Shown one piece after another: positions 19,584 to 28,707 of a stretch of DNA of 64,000 bases. This DNA comes from Flavobacterium foetidum (GTDB taxonomy: Bacteria > Bacteroidota > Bacteroidia > Flavobacteriales > Flavobacteriaceae), in NCBI RefSeq assembly GCF_004634245.1, contig NZ_SJTF01000002.1, forward strand, positions 248,001 through 312,000, written 5' to 3'. The translations under genes were made by a program, and so were the position numbers. Within the stretch, counting starts at the first letter, position 1. Every line of letters starts with the position of its first letter. The notes beneath the pieces were generated by a model. The model was not told the DNA's origin. It saw only the letters and a list, made by a program, of their open reading frames with translations, and did not search any database.

Positions 19584-20417
19584 TTACATCGGATAAGACA
19601 ATAACGGGATATCCAGACCAGCAGCCATTATTCTTGTTTTGCTTCTGTGTACTAGAGAATCCCAAAAACCATATTTTTGAGGCACCATTACCAAAATATC
19701 AGCTCCATAAGCTTTAATCTCTTTGTAGATTTCGTCGATTACCGCATTAGAGCGTACACTTTTGTAAATGTACTTCACTTTTTCAATATCAAAATCAGAT
19801 TCTGGACTCCAAATAAGTTCTGTCTGCTCTGATTTTAAGACATCGATTCTTTCATCAACACTGAAAAATTCGATTTCAAGACCAATTGTACCCACAACTT
19901 TTCGCAACCAGCTGAATCTTTTTATAGAGGACAAACTTAGTGAATCGCTGGCATAAAGTATCTTTTTTGTATCAATAAAATGTGCATTTAACGGAACTGC
20001 AAGAACTGGTATATTAATATTTTTTATAACTGAAGTTGTGGTATTGCCTAGCAGATCTTGCTCAAAAGAACGTTCTGCCATTCCCATAACAACCAGTTCT
20101 GCTTTTGATTCTTCTATTAAAACCTGAAGTTGATCTTCTACAAACGAATATGTACAGGAAGTTTTCACCTCAATATCAAAAAGCTTAGACAGTTCTTCTC
20201 CTAAGGCCTCCAATCTTTTGGTCTGTTTTCCGATTTGTTGCTGCATTGCCTCAGCCGAAATAAGCGAATTGGCACTGTGGACACTTAAAGAAAATGAATT
20301 GAATAAAATAAGTTTTGCTCCGGCTGATTTTGCAAGTCCGGCCGCATATGTAACGGCATTATTGGCGGTTTCAGAAAAATTGGTAGCGGCGATTATAGTA
20401 AGTTCTGATGAAGACAT
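19584..20417 (-). CDS. Universal stress protein (tandem UspA domains)
   Basis: A 277-aa protein with two Usp domains. The first has the N-terminal strand TIIAATNFSETANNAVTYAA, then ELVVMGMAERSFEQDLLGNTTTSVIKNINIPVLAVP, close to the ATP-binding GxxGxxxGxxS region but with changed glycines. The second has KKILYASDSLS and ADILVMVPQKYGFWDSLVHRSKTRIM, which lacks the ATP loop glycines. It is probably a cytoplasmic stress protein. It heads the operon with the membrane protein and FabH-like gene. Confidence 0.9.
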   Translation of the reverse strand: MSSSELTIIAATNFSETANNAVTYAAGLAKSAGAKLILFNSFSLSVHSANSLISAEAMQQQIGKQTKRLEALGEELSKLFDIEVKTSCTYSFVEDQLQVLIEESKAELVVMGMAERSFEQDLLGNTTTSVIKNINIPVLAVPLNAHFIDTKKILYASDSLSLSSIKRFSWLRKVVGTIGLEIEFFSVDERIDVLKSEQTELIWSPESDFDIEKVKYIYKSVRSNAVIDEIYKEIKAYGADILVMVPQKYGFWDSLVHRSKTRIMAAGLDIPLLSYPM

Positions 20418-20602
20418 AAAACAGTTTGTTAGTTTTTACTATTACAAAATTGTTTTATAAAACTTCTTATTTCTGTAAAAACTAACCGTAACGTTATATT
20501 TTAAGCCTCAAACGTAAATTTTGCCCGCCGAGCTGATGCTGATTTAAAATAAAAATTCGTTTTTTAAGAACCGTAAGTGTTAAAAAAACAAATTTTTAAA
20601 CA

Positions 20603-20634
20603 AAAAAAGGTATTCAAAAAACTGAATACCTTTA
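20603..20634 (-). terminator. Rho-independent terminator of the TonB-dependent receptor
   Basis: On the minus strand AAAGGTATTCA, a short T-rich loop and GAATACCTTT form a stem of about 10 bp, followed by a T tract. It lies about 25 bp after the receptor stop. Confidence 0.85.
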
Positions 20635-20657
20635 GCCTATTTACATTTTATTTTTCG

Positions 20658-22520
20658 TTAGAAACTCGCAAATTTCACCCCCAAACTAAACCATCTTGAA
20701 GGCAATGGCACCGCACCAACTTCAAAATAAGTAGTATTGAATATGTTTTGAGCATCTGCAAAGACTGTAAACTTTTTTATAGACTGGCTTATCCTGAAAT
20801 CATTTATCCAGTAAGAAGGTCCTGTGACTCTTTCGTTAAAACGGGTTGCAAACAATACAGAGAATTTTTTGTATTGGTAATCGATTGTATTGGTCAATTG
20901 ATGTTTTAATGACGAAATCAGGTATTTTGAATACGTTTCAGTTCTTGAATTTTTAAACTCGGCATCAAGATAAGAATAACCTAAAACAATATTCAGTCGG
21001 GAATCTGCAGCGAAATCAATTCGGTAAGTGCTTCGAAGATTTAAGCCGTTTGTACTTAAATCTCCTGTGTTCTGACTCTGCCACGGCACTGTCGTAACCA
21101 TTCTCGTCCAGTCGATGTAGTTGGTTATTTTTCTGTAGAAATAATTGGCATTGAAAGTTAATTTTCTTTTGTTGAATTTAAATCCAATTTCACTCTGAAA
21201 GGCATTTTCAGAATCTAAATCGGGATTACCGATATTTCCGGTCTGTCTTAAATACAAATCTGTAAACGACGGAATTCGCTGGCTTGTACCCACGTTTCCA
21301 ACAATTTTAAATTCATCGGTAATGACATAACTCGCATCAATTCCCGGATAAATCTGCCATTTATAATCTGAATTGTAATTAAGATAAGTCCCTAAATTCA
21401 CGCTCAATCTTTCGAAGAAATTTGTTCGGTATTCTGCATAAATTCCGACGTTGTTGCGATCGTGATCACCAATGTTTGAAGAATGGATATCCTCATTTCT
21501 AAATTCGGCTCCAAAACCAATTTCGCCTTTAGAAAGTTTGACCGTCGAATTCAGTTCTGCTGCAATAGAATTGGTGTAATGCTGACTTCTGCCGGCATTT
21601 AAATTTGCGATTCCGTAATAGCGATAATCGTCATAATTGTATCGGTAACTTACTCTAGGCATGATTTTCCAGTTCTCGGTAATCGCATGTCTAGACTGAA
21701 GATTGGCAAAAGTGGTCTGGATCACCTCGCTCGAGTTTATATCTCCTGGAGCGGCATAAAATCCGTTTGCTCCAAAACCATTGTTGATATAACCAAAAGA
21801 ACTTAAAATTTCGTTAGAATTGTTAAGCTGCACATTTCCCTGATAGAAAATCTTATTATTCTCGAACGCCGTATTGTAGCGATATCCGTTGCTTTTATCG
21901 TGCGAAGCGAAAATTGAATGCTGGTGTTTTTCTTTGCTTAAAACAGCTCCAAGCTGAATCCCGGTTCCAAAAAAAGTATCTCCTGTATCTTGCGAATCTT
22001 TCTCAAAATTCGAACCAGCGTACGAACTTACCAAAACACCCGATTCTGTTGGCTTTTTAGTTATAATATTGATAGCTCCCGTAAGACTGTTTACGCCATA
22101 AATAAAAGCGGCCGGCCCACGGATAATTTCAATTCGTTCTATTACCTCGACCGGAATCGGGATATTGAGCATGTTATGAGCCGTCTGCGGATCGATGATT
22201 TTGGTTCCGTTGAGAAGAACAACTGTCTGTTCAAAACTGCCGCCGTCTATGCTCACATCTGCCTGAGTGCCAAACGGTCCCCTTTGACGGATGTCTACTC
22301 CATTGGCATATTGCAGCACCTCTTGAATAGAACGTCCCGGAAGTTTTTCGATTACGGTTTTATCAATAACGTATATATTTCGGTTTTTCTTTGAAATCGG
22401 AGTACTGAAACGATTATCCTGAATAATAACTTCGTTAATATTGATGATAGAATCATTTTGTGCCTGAGCGTTTAAAGCCGCGCTGATCAGACCCAGTACA
22501 GCAAGATAAACTTTTGTCAT
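20658..22520 (-). CDS. TonB-dependent outer membrane receptor
   Basis: A 620-aa protein from MTKVYLAVLGLISAALNAQAQ (signal peptide); an upstream in-frame ATG at 22559 would add 13 residues. The plug domain is clear: VIIQDNRFSTPISKKNRNIYVIDK, LPGRSIQEVLQYANGVDIRQRG, VVLLNGTKIIDPQTAHN, IERIEIIRGPAAFIYG, NIITKKP. The barrel runs to a terminal Phe (LGVKFASF). At this length without a SusC-type N-terminal extension it resembles siderophore/cobalamin-type receptors rather than SusC. No cobalamin riboswitch was recognised upstream, so the ligand is unknown. Confidence 0.92.
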   Translation of the reverse strand: MTKVYLAVLGLISAALNAQAQNDSIININEVIIQDNRFSTPISKKNRNIYVIDKTVIEKLPGRSIQEVLQYANGVDIRQRGPFGTQADVSIDGGSFEQTVVLLNGTKIIDPQTAHNMLNIPIPVEVIERIEIIRGPAAFIYGVNSLTGAINIITKKPTESGVLVSSYAGSNFEKDSQDTGDTFFGTGIQLGAVLSKEKHQHSIFASHDKSNGYRYNTAFENNKIFYQGNVQLNNSNEILSSFGYINNGFGANGFYAAPGDINSSEVIQTTFANLQSRHAITENWKIMPRVSYRYNYDDYRYYGIANLNAGRSQHYTNSIAAELNSTVKLSKGEIGFGAEFRNEDIHSSNIGDHDRNNVGIYAEYRTNFFERLSVNLGTYLNYNSDYKWQIYPGIDASYVITDEFKIVGNVGTSQRIPSFTDLYLRQTGNIGNPDLDSENAFQSEIGFKFNKRKLTFNANYFYRKITNYIDWTRMVTTVPWQSQNTGDLSTNGLNLRSTYRIDFAADSRLNIVLGYSYLDAEFKNSRTETYSKYLISSLKHQLTNTIDYQYKKFSVLFATRFNERVTGPSYWINDFRISQSIKKFTVFADAQNIFNTTYFEVGAVPLPSRWFSLGVKFASF

Positions 22521-22810
22521 TTTTTTTAATTTTTTGCCAAAAGTAGTGTACATATTCAATAAAGCAATAAATTCGGTTGGAGTAAGTCAAATAAATTTCA
22601 TCTTATGAAGAGTAAACAATTCATAAATAATCAATTAGCTCACCACATTCAAAACCGATAATTAACGATTACTCCCACATTTGGTTGTTCGCTTCGCTTC
22701 TTGCTCTTCAGTATTTGTACATTGGCATTTTATAAAATTGAGCCAGTTGATTGTAAATCAAATTCAAACATAAAAGTTAATTTAAGGCTCTATTATAAAA
22801 ATATTTAATT

Positions 22811-23587
22811 ATGAGAGCAATCTGGACAGGATCAATAAGTTTTGGCCTTATCAACATTCCGGTAAAACTGTTTTCTGCGGTTCAGGACAGCAGTTTAGAT
22901 ATGGATATGCTGGATAAAAAAGATCATTCGAACATAAAATTTAAACGCGTAAACGAAAGCACCGGAAAAGAAGTCGCTTACGGCGATATCGTAAAGGGCT
23001 ACAGAATTGAAGACAAATATGTAATTCTAGAAGACGAAGATTTTGAAGCTGCCGATGCAGAAAAAACAAAGACAATTGATATTCAGAATTTTACTTTCGA
23101 AAAAGAAATCGACTCCTTATACTATGAGCAACCTTACTATCTGGAACCCGATAAAGGCGCCGCAAATGCTTATGCTCTTTTGAGAGATGCAATGGCCTCT
23201 GCAGAAAAAGTCGGAATTACAAGTTTTGTTTTACGAAATAAAGAAGCATTGGCTATTCTTAAACCTTACAAGAATGTCATTGTTCTAAACCGTATTCGTT
23301 TTGAAGAAGAAATCAGAGATACATCTGAACTCAAACTTCCGGCAGTTTCTAAAACGAAAGCCAAGGAAATGGAAATGGCCGACAAACTAATTGACCAGCT
23401 TACAGAGCCTTTTGACATTTCTAATTATAAAGATGAATACACTGCTAAATTATTGAAAATCATAAAAGACAAGGCCAAAGGCAAAAAGGTGGCCAAGCCG
23501 AAAATGAAAGTTGTACACAAACAAAACGATGACTTGATGTCGATGCTAAAAGCCAGCCTTGAAAACAAGAAAAAGAAATCTTCTTAA
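22811..23587 (+). CDS. ku: Non-homologous end-joining protein Ku
   Basis: A 258-aa bacterial Ku. The start is [24 protein letters not shown], the classic Ku opening. The Ku core follows with [26 protein letters not shown] and [29 protein letters not shown], then a Lys-rich C-terminal tail ([13 protein letters not shown]...ENKKKKSS), the DNA- and LigD-interacting extension. It forms a homodimeric ring on DNA ends. LigD lies 2.5 kb downstream on the same strand, with small stress-type genes between them. Confidence 0.97.
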   Translation: MRAIWTGSISFGLINIPVKLFSAVQDSSLDMDMLDKKDHSNIKFKRVNESTGKEVAYGDIVKGYRIEDKYVILEDEDFEAADAEKTKTIDIQNFTFEKEIDSLYYEQPYYLEPDKGAANAYALLRDAMASAEKVGITSFVLRNKEALAILKPYKNVIVLNRIRFEEEIRDTSELKLPAVSKTKAKEMEMADKLIDQLTEPFDISNYKDEYTAKLLKIIKDKAKGKKVAKPKMKVVHKQNDDLMSMLKASLENKKKKSS

Positions 23588-23691
23588 TATGTTGATGTTG
23601 AAATTATATAACAACCGCACTTTATTATGTAAAAACCGCATGCTGTCTGACAATATATTTACTCATAAATAACTTTAACCCCAGACAATTC

Positions 23692-23847
23692 ATGAAAAAA
23701 GTTCTTAAAATTTTTCCATTAATAGTATTAACTATTACGCTAACCACTTCTTGTTCTGAACATTGTGATGATGAAGATTACAGATTGAAAGAGCAGGAAA
23801 AAGCAAATAAAGCGGCCTTAATTGCCGCTAAAGAAAAAAAGATTTGA
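23692..23847 (+). CDS. Small lipoprotein (51 aa)
   Basis: A 51-aa ORF: MKKVLKIFPLIVLTITLTTSC, then a charged tail SEHCDDEDYRLKEQEKANKAA...AKEKKI. The lipobox TTSC follows a basic n-region and hydrophobic core. The acidic residues soon after the lipid Cys resemble the surface-export signal of Bacteroidota lipoproteins. It is followed within 22 bp by a strong terminator, which supports a real short transcript. No homologous family is recognised. Confidence 0.7.
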   Translation: MKKVLKIFPLIVLTITLTTSCSEHCDDEDYRLKEQEKANKAALIAAKEKKI

Positions 23848-23866
23848 TTTGGTACGTTAAAAGTAA

Positions 23867-23901
23867 AGGCGTGCTGTTTATAAATAGACAGCACGCTTTT
23901 A
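23867..23901 (+). terminator. Rho-independent terminator
   Basis: GCGTGCTGT and ACAGCACGC form a 9-bp perfect stem around a short AT-rich loop, followed by TTTTATTAT. It ends the small lipoprotein transcript and may also act, less strongly, on the convergent 43-aa gene. Confidence 0.85.
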
Positions 23902-23932
23902 TTATGATTTGTGTTTCTTAAACCAAAATCAA

Positions 23933-24064
23933 TTAATGTGCAGTTCTGCTTTTAGAATCTGTTGATTTTGCATTATCGCTTTTTCCTCGAGAACCAGATG
24001 TTGATTTTTGAGTTTTTCCAGAATCTTTCATTCCAGATTTCGAATCTTTTCTTGAAGTTTCCAT
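23933..24064 (-). CDS. Small Ser/Lys/Gly-rich protein (43 aa)
   Basis: A 43-aa ORF on the minus strand beginning METSRKDSKSGMKDSGKT and ending ...KSTDSKSRTAH. About two thirds of the residues are Ser, Lys, Gly, Thr, Asp or Arg, with repeated K-S/D-S units and no hydrophobic core, so it should be intrinsically disordered. It is reminiscent of small stress-induced hydrophilic proteins, but no family is recognised. It is convergent with the small lipoprotein and divergent from a response regulator. Support is a clean ATG, composition unlike random AT-rich DNA, and position in the stress/NHEJ region. Confidence 0.55.
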   Translation of the reverse strand: METSRKDSKSGMKDSGKTQKSTSGSRGKSDNAKSTDSKSRTAH

Positions 24065-24237
24065 AATGTTTTTTATTTAAAATTAACATTGTAAAGTTGT
24101 GATTTTCAACTTATAAATCATTACAATATTCTCTTTCAATATTATAAGATTTTATTGCAGATTCTGTATGATGTTATAATAATGTAAGAAATGACGCAAA
24201 TCGTATAACCCAATTAAATATAAAAGATGCAATTTTT

Positions 24238-24254
24238 GTATGGTTAATCCATAC
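24238..24254. promoter_or_regulatory. Inverted repeat upstream of a response regulator
   Basis: GTATGG and CCATAC form a perfect 6-bp inverted repeat with a 5-bp centre, 42 bp before the ATG of the response regulator. It directly follows a T-rich stretch (AATTTTT). It could be an operator or part of a leader; only the symmetry is seen. Confidence 0.4.
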
Positions 24255-24295
24255 ACCTGAATAATTAACTTGTTTAATCAAAATTTTTACTAAAA

Positions 24296-24742
24296 ATGGC
24301 TGATAATATTATACAAATTCTTTTAGCTGATGATGATCCAGATGACCGTTTGTTTTTTTCTGAAGCATTTGAAAGCACTTCACTGCGGTATAAATTAAAA
24401 ATGCTTAATGATGGTCAGGAATTAATGGATTATCTTCACAGTCCTGACACTACGCTTCCTTCAATTGTCTTTTTAGATTTAAATATGCCTAGAAAAAATG
24501 GAATAGACTGTTTGAAAGAAATTCGCGCCGATGAAAAACTTAAAAACTTATCTGTCGCGATTTACTCTACCTCGTCGAGCACAGAAGATATTGACAACGC
24601 CTTTATTCTCGGAGCCAACATTTACATCAAAAAGCCTAACAATTTTAACGAATTAAAAAGGGTGTTGCAAAAAGTAGTTACGGTAAATTGGCAATTTCAT
24701 ACGGCCAACCTTAATAAAGAAACTTTTATGCTTACCGTTTAA
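24296..24742 (+). CDS. Single-domain response regulator (Rcp1-like)
   Basis: A 148-aa receiver of the Rcp/CheY-like type with an acidic cluster (LLADDDPDDRLFF), phospho-acceptor Asp in IVFLDLNMPRKNG, switch Ser/Thr in AIYSTSS and Lys in YIKKPNNF. The DDDPDD and LDLNMPRKNG signatures are typical of regulators paired with PAS or phytochrome-like kinases. No kinase is adjacent here. It is similar along its length to the regulator at 34656, suggesting paralogy. Confidence 0.92.
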   Translation: MADNIIQILLADDDPDDRLFFSEAFESTSLRYKLKMLNDGQELMDYLHSPDTTLPSIVFLDLNMPRKNGIDCLKEIRADEKLKNLSVAIYSTSSSTEDIDNAFILGANIYIKKPNNFNELKRVLQKVVTVNWQFHTANLNKETFMLTV

Positions 24743-24862
24743 GATAAATGAGCAAAAATCTGATTTTTAAAATATTATAAGTTTTAAATTGAATTCTGTA
24801 AAATATTCTACTCGAGATTGACAAATTTTGTATGACATCATTTAACTTAAAACTTTTGAGCT

Positions 24863-25192
24863 ATGAAAAAAGATTTGATGAACGATTTCAGAGAAAATGA
24901 TATCAATTACCAGTGTACTCCTGACCATATAGATACAGCACACGAAAATGAGGCTTTGGACCAGGAATTTACATCAGGAGACAATCCTGATACAAATTAC
25001 AGGAATGCCGTCGAAAGCGAATTTGATGAAGAAATTATTGAAAGCGGCTTGAATCTGGCCGAAGACAATACGCCCTATTCGACACACGACGATCATAATC
25101 CTTACGACAGTTATAACTTGGATAATGAGGAGGAAAAACCTTTTTACAAAGACGATAAGAAAACTGCAGATCCTGAATTTGTAGTGGATTAA
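24863..25192 (+). CDS. Acidic hypothetical protein
   Basis: A 109-aa very acidic, Asn/Asp/Glu-rich protein with no signal peptide, no helix-forming hydrophobic core and no recognised domain (MKKDLMNDFRENDINY...NEEEKPFYKDDKKTADPEFVVD). It is probably disordered. It lies 26 bp before a YtxH-type gene with which it is likely co-transcribed. It is a plausible stress protein by context, but the function is unknown. Confidence 0.65.
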   Translation: MKKDLMNDFRENDINYQCTPDHIDTAHENEALDQEFTSGDNPDTNYRNAVESEFDEEIIESGLNLAEDNTPYSTHDDHNPYDSYNLDNEEEKPFYKDDKKTADPEFVVD

Positions 25193-25218
25193 TTATTACT
25201 AATTTAAATTTTAAAATC

Positions 25219-25425
25219 ATGAGAAGTACAGAAACAATATGTGCCCTTTTAGGAGGATTTGCAATAGGAGCCGCTCTTGGAGTATTATATGCACCAGAAA
25301 AAGGTGAAGATTTAAGAAACAAAATCGCTGATATGAAATCAGACTGTATCAATAAATTAAAAGACAAGCTTTCGGACTTGACTTCAAAAACAGCTGACAA
25401 CGCTAATGATGCAGCTACGGCTTAA
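25219..25425 (+). CDS. YtxH domain-containing protein
   Basis: A 68-aa protein with one membrane helix at the start (ICALLGGFAIGAALGVLYAPEKGEDLRNKIADM). The GxxxGxxxGxLYAPxxGxxxR pattern is the hallmark of the YtxH family (general-stress, gas-vesicle-like small proteins). The rest is an amphipathic Lys/Asp helix. A strong terminator follows 19 bp after the stop. Confidence 0.88.
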   Translation: MRSTETICALLGGFAIGAALGVLYAPEKGEDLRNKIADMKSDCINKLKDKLSDLTSKTADNANDAATA

Positions 25426-25443
25426 GAAACTTTTACCCGAAAA

Positions 25444-25481
25444 AAATCCACTGAAAATTATGCTTTCAGTGGATTTTTTTT
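25444..25481 (+). terminator. Rho-independent terminator after ytxH-like gene
   Basis: ATCCACTGAAA and TTTCAGTGGAT form an 11-bp perfect stem with a 7-nt loop, followed by seven or eight T. Confidence 0.92.
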
Positions 25482-25505
25482 CATTACTACCTAAAAATCA
25501 ATTAA

Positions 25506-25892
25506 ATGAAACCGAACAACGACGAAGAAATCATGAACGAATTATTATCTAACGAAAGAACGCTTCTTTCTTGGATAAGAACCGGCATCGGTATCATGGT
25601 TTTTGGCTTTGTTGCAGTAAAATTTTCATTATTCATAAAACAGCTTCCAGCAAAATACATAGCCGAAACAGTTGCACCGGATAGCAACTTTACCGTTTAT
25701 CTCGGAATTGGCTTGCTTATTACTGGAGCCTTAACTATTCTGCTGTCTTTTTTAAGATACCGCAAAACCGTACAGCTTTTAAAAGAAGGACGTTATCAGT
25801 ATTCGACTGCAATGCTGACTTTTATTACCATGATGATTTTCATGATCAGTATCTTACTGATTGCTTACTTAGTAGCCGCGGCAGTCAAATAA
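25506..25892 (+). CDS. DUF202 / YidH-type membrane protein
   Basis: A 128-aa protein with three membrane helices (about 27-45, 62-85 and 100-126). The N-terminal LLSNERTLLSWIRTGIGIMVFGF matches the DUF202 signature (LAxERTxLAWxRT). The role of this family is unsettled. It sits between the YtxH terminator and LigD on the same strand. Confidence 0.88.
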   Translation: MKPNNDEEIMNELLSNERTLLSWIRTGIGIMVFGFVAVKFSLFIKQLPAKYIAETVAPDSNFTVYLGIGLLITGALTILLSFLRYRKTVQLLKEGRYQYSTAMLTFITMMIFMISILLIAYLVAAAVK

Positions 25893-26052
25893 AATCCATA
25901 ATAAACTGATAATCAAAATAATTATCTGTAAATTATGCAATCCTATTTTTTTATCCTGTAATAATCGGATAAATATTGAAAGTAAATTTACAGTGATAGA
26001 ATCATTCAAAAGAAAAATTCTATTGAGAAATTAATTTGAAAACATATCAGTT

Positions 26053-28620
26053 ATGGCGCTTTCTAAATACAATCAGAAAAGAGACTTTAAGCAAACCAAA
26101 GAACCAAAAGGAAAGCTTGGAAAATCTAAAGACAAATTGATTTTTGTGGTGCAGAAGCATGCCGCATCACATCTTCATTATGATTTTAGGCTTGAATTAG
26201 ATGGTGTTTTAAAGAGCTGGGCCGTTCCCAAAGGACCATCAATGAATCCAGATGATAAACGTTTGGCTATGATGGTCGAAGATCATCCCTATGATTATAA
26301 AGATTTTGAAGGCTCAATTCCAAAAGGAAATTATGGTGCTGGAAATGTCATCGTTTGGGATAACGGCACTTATCAATCTACTGATGAAAATGCAAACCCT
26401 GAAAAAACCCTGAAAAGCGAACTTGAAAAAGGACGAATGAGTTTTGTGCTAAACGGCCAGAAACTTAAAGGAGAATTTTCGCTTGTGAAACTAAAAGGCA
26501 AACAGGAAAATGCGTGGTTGCTGATTAAAAAAAACGACAAATTTGCCTCTGAAACCGATATTCTGAAAAAAAACAAATCGGTTATTTCGAATGTCACTCT
26601 AGAATCGATGGAGAAAAAAGCAGAAGCTTTGGAAAAAGAACTACTCAAAAAAGATTCAAAACTTTCGCAACCAAAAGCAAAACAGAAAAAAGGTACAGAT
26701 GAAAATTCCTCTGCTCAAAAAGCCATTTTTATAAAACCTATGCTGGCCGATACCACCACCAAGCCCTTTGATGACCCTGAATGGATTTTCGAGAATAAAT
26801 TTGACGGATACCGCGCCATTGCTGTCATTAATCCAGAAAATACAGAACTCTGGAGCAGAAATAAAATTTCATTCAACAAAAGCTTTGGCCCAATAGCTAG
26901 CGAATTGGAGAAAATAAATCATACAGCAGTTTTAGACGGCGAAGTTGTTGTAGAAGATTCCAAAGGAAAAACAAATTTTCAATTATTGCAGAATTATCTC
27001 AAAACTGGCAAAGGAACTTTAAAATACTACGTTTTTGACCTTTTGTATCTGGACGGAAACAGCACCATGAGCTTATCATTGCTCGAACGAAAAGAACTGC
27101 TGCAAATGTTATTGCAAAAACAAGAACTGACGAATGTTTATTTCTCCGAACATTGGGCAGAAAAAGGATTGGATTTGTATAAAAAGGCAGGAGAAAAACA
27201 AAATGAAGGCATAATTGCAAAAAAAGCGACTGCGGTTTACCATGCTGGAAAACGAAGCTCTGATTGGCTTAAAATCAAGATAAACCAACAGGAAGAAGCA
27301 ATTATAATCGGCATTACTGAGCCTAAAAAATCACGCAACTATTTTGGTGCAATTCTATTGGGACAATACGATAATAAAAAATTAAAATTTATTGGAAAAT
27401 GCGGTACAGGTTTTAATGAAGAAACCTTAAAAGAACTTTACCAAAAACTCGAACCGCAATTTACAGATGCAAGTCCGCTCTCAGAGAAAACAGGACTGCG
27501 AGATGTTATTCAATGGGTAAAACCAAAACTGGTCTGCCAAGTCAAATTTTCTGAGTGGACACAAGACCATCACCTGCGACATCCCGTTTATCTGGGTCTA
27601 CGAATCGATAAAAAACCAACCGAAGTTAAATTTCCGAATATGAAAACAGAAGAGAAAAAAGAAAAGAAAGTTTCGACCGCAAAAAAAACAAAAGCGGAAA
27701 GTGATTTCGATTTAAAAATCGGAAAAACGACCTTGCATCTTACCAATCAGAACAAGATTTATTTTCCTGAAAGCGGCATTACAAAAGGTGAAATTATTGA
27801 GTATTACGATGCTGTTTCAGAACTTATTCTTCCTTACCTCAAAAACCGTCCGCAATCGCTGAATCGTTTTCCGAACGGAATTAACGGCCAGAGCTTTTAC
27901 CAAAAAGATATAGCACTCGAAAAAGTTCCTTCGTGGCTCAAAACAGAAAAAGTGTATTCAGACTCGAATCAGGAATATCTAAATTACCTGATCTGCAATA
28001 ACAAACAGACCCTTTTGTACATGGCAAACTTGGGATGCATTGAAATGAATCCGTGGAATTCGACTATCAAACATTTAGAAAATCCAGATTGGCTGGTTTT
28101 AGACTTAGATCCGGCAAATAATAATTTTGAAGAAGTGGTGGAAACTGCGCTCACTGTAAAAAACGTGATGGATGAGCTCGAAACTGCCTGCTATTGTAAA
28201 ACCTCAGGGGCAACGGGCCTACATGTATATATTCCGCTCGGCGCTGCATATGATTATGATTCTGTAAAAATCCTCGGCGAACTGATCGCCAGAGAAGTAC
28301 AGTCAAGACTTCCTGACACGACTACTCTGGAACGTTCCATCAAAAAAAGAAACAACAAATTATACATAGATTATCTTCAAAACAGACGAGGTCAGACCTT
28401 GGCATCGCCCTATTCTGTAAGACCTGTGCCTGGTGCAAGTGTCTCTACTCCGCTTGAATGGGACGAAGTAAACAAAAAACTGCATCCGTCGCAATTTACC
28501 ATCAAAAATGTATTAAAACGTTTTGAAGAAAAGGGCGATTTATGGAAACCAGTTTTAGGAAAAGGCGCCAATATTAAAAGCATTATCCATAAACTGGAAA
28601 ATCATACAATCAAAACATAA
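26053..28620 (+). CDS. ligD: Multifunctional DNA ligase D (NHEJ)
   Basis: An 855-aa three-domain protein in the order phosphoesterase - ligase - polymerase. The phosphoesterase (about 1-165) has [33 protein letters not shown] with the catalytic His/Asp set. The ATP-dependent ligase (about 225-540) has the nucleotidyl Lys249 in [16 protein letters not shown] and [14 protein letters not shown]. The archaeo-eukaryotic primase-like polymerase (about 560-855) has LVLDLDPA and a [17 protein letters not shown] segment. It processes and seals double-strand ends with Ku, encoded 2.5 kb upstream. No inactivating change is seen. Confidence 0.97.
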   Translation: MALSKYNQKRDFKQTKEPKGKLGKSKDKLIFVVQKHAASHLHYDFRLELDGVLKSWAVPKGPSMNPDDKRLAMMVEDHPYDYKDFEGSIPKGNYGAGNVIVWDNGTYQSTDENANPEKTLKSELEKGRMSFVLNGQKLKGEFSLVKLKGKQENAWLLIKKNDKFASETDILKKNKSVISNVTLESMEKKAEALEKELLKKDSKLSQPKAKQKKGTDENSSAQKAIFIKPMLADTTTKPFDDPEWIFENKFDGYRAIAVINPENTELWSRNKISFNKSFGPIASELEKINHTAVLDGEVVVEDSKGKTNFQLLQNYLKTGKGTLKYYVFDLLYLDGNSTMSLSLLERKELLQMLLQKQELTNVYFSEHWAEKGLDLYKKAGEKQNEGIIAKKATAVYHAGKRSSDWLKIKINQQEEAIIIGITEPKKSRNYFGAILLGQYDNKKLKFIGKCGTGFNEETLKELYQKLEPQFTDASPLSEKTGLRDVIQWVKPKLVCQVKFSEWTQDHHLRHPVYLGLRIDKKPTEVKFPNMKTEEKKEKKVSTAKKTKAESDFDLKIGKTTLHLTNQNKIYFPESGITKGEIIEYYDAVSELILPYLKNRPQSLNRFPNGINGQSFYQKDIALEKVPSWLKTEKVYSDSNQEYLNYLICNNKQTLLYMANLGCIEMNPWNSTIKHLENPDWLVLDLDPANNNFEEVVETALTVKNVMDELETACYCKTSGATGLHVYIPLGAAYDYDSVKILGELIAREVQSRLPDTTTLERSIKKRNNKLYIDYLQNRRGQTLASPYSVRPVPGASVSTPLEWDEVNKKLHPSQFTIKNVLKRFEEKGDLWKPVLGKGANIKSIIHKLENHTIKT

Positions 28621-28673
28621 GAGTCGCAAATCTGTTAAGTTCTATATTCTATATTCCACTATCTAAAAAACCG

Positions 28674-28681
28674 TAAATTTG
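28674..28681 (+). promoter_or_regulatory. Candidate Bacteroidota -7 box of the mocR-type gene
   Basis: TAAATTTG fits the TAnnTTTG consensus of the primary sigma factor in this phylum and ends 27 bp before the ATG. A clear -33 TTTG was not found at the expected distance. Confidence 0.4.
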
Positions 28682-28707
28682 ACTTACAGTAATAGAAAAG
28701 AATTCGA

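Noticed and set aside
22521..22810. Cobalamin or other known riboswitch upstream of the TonB-dependent receptor
   Set aside because: No B12-box-like or other recognisable conserved core was found in either orientation.
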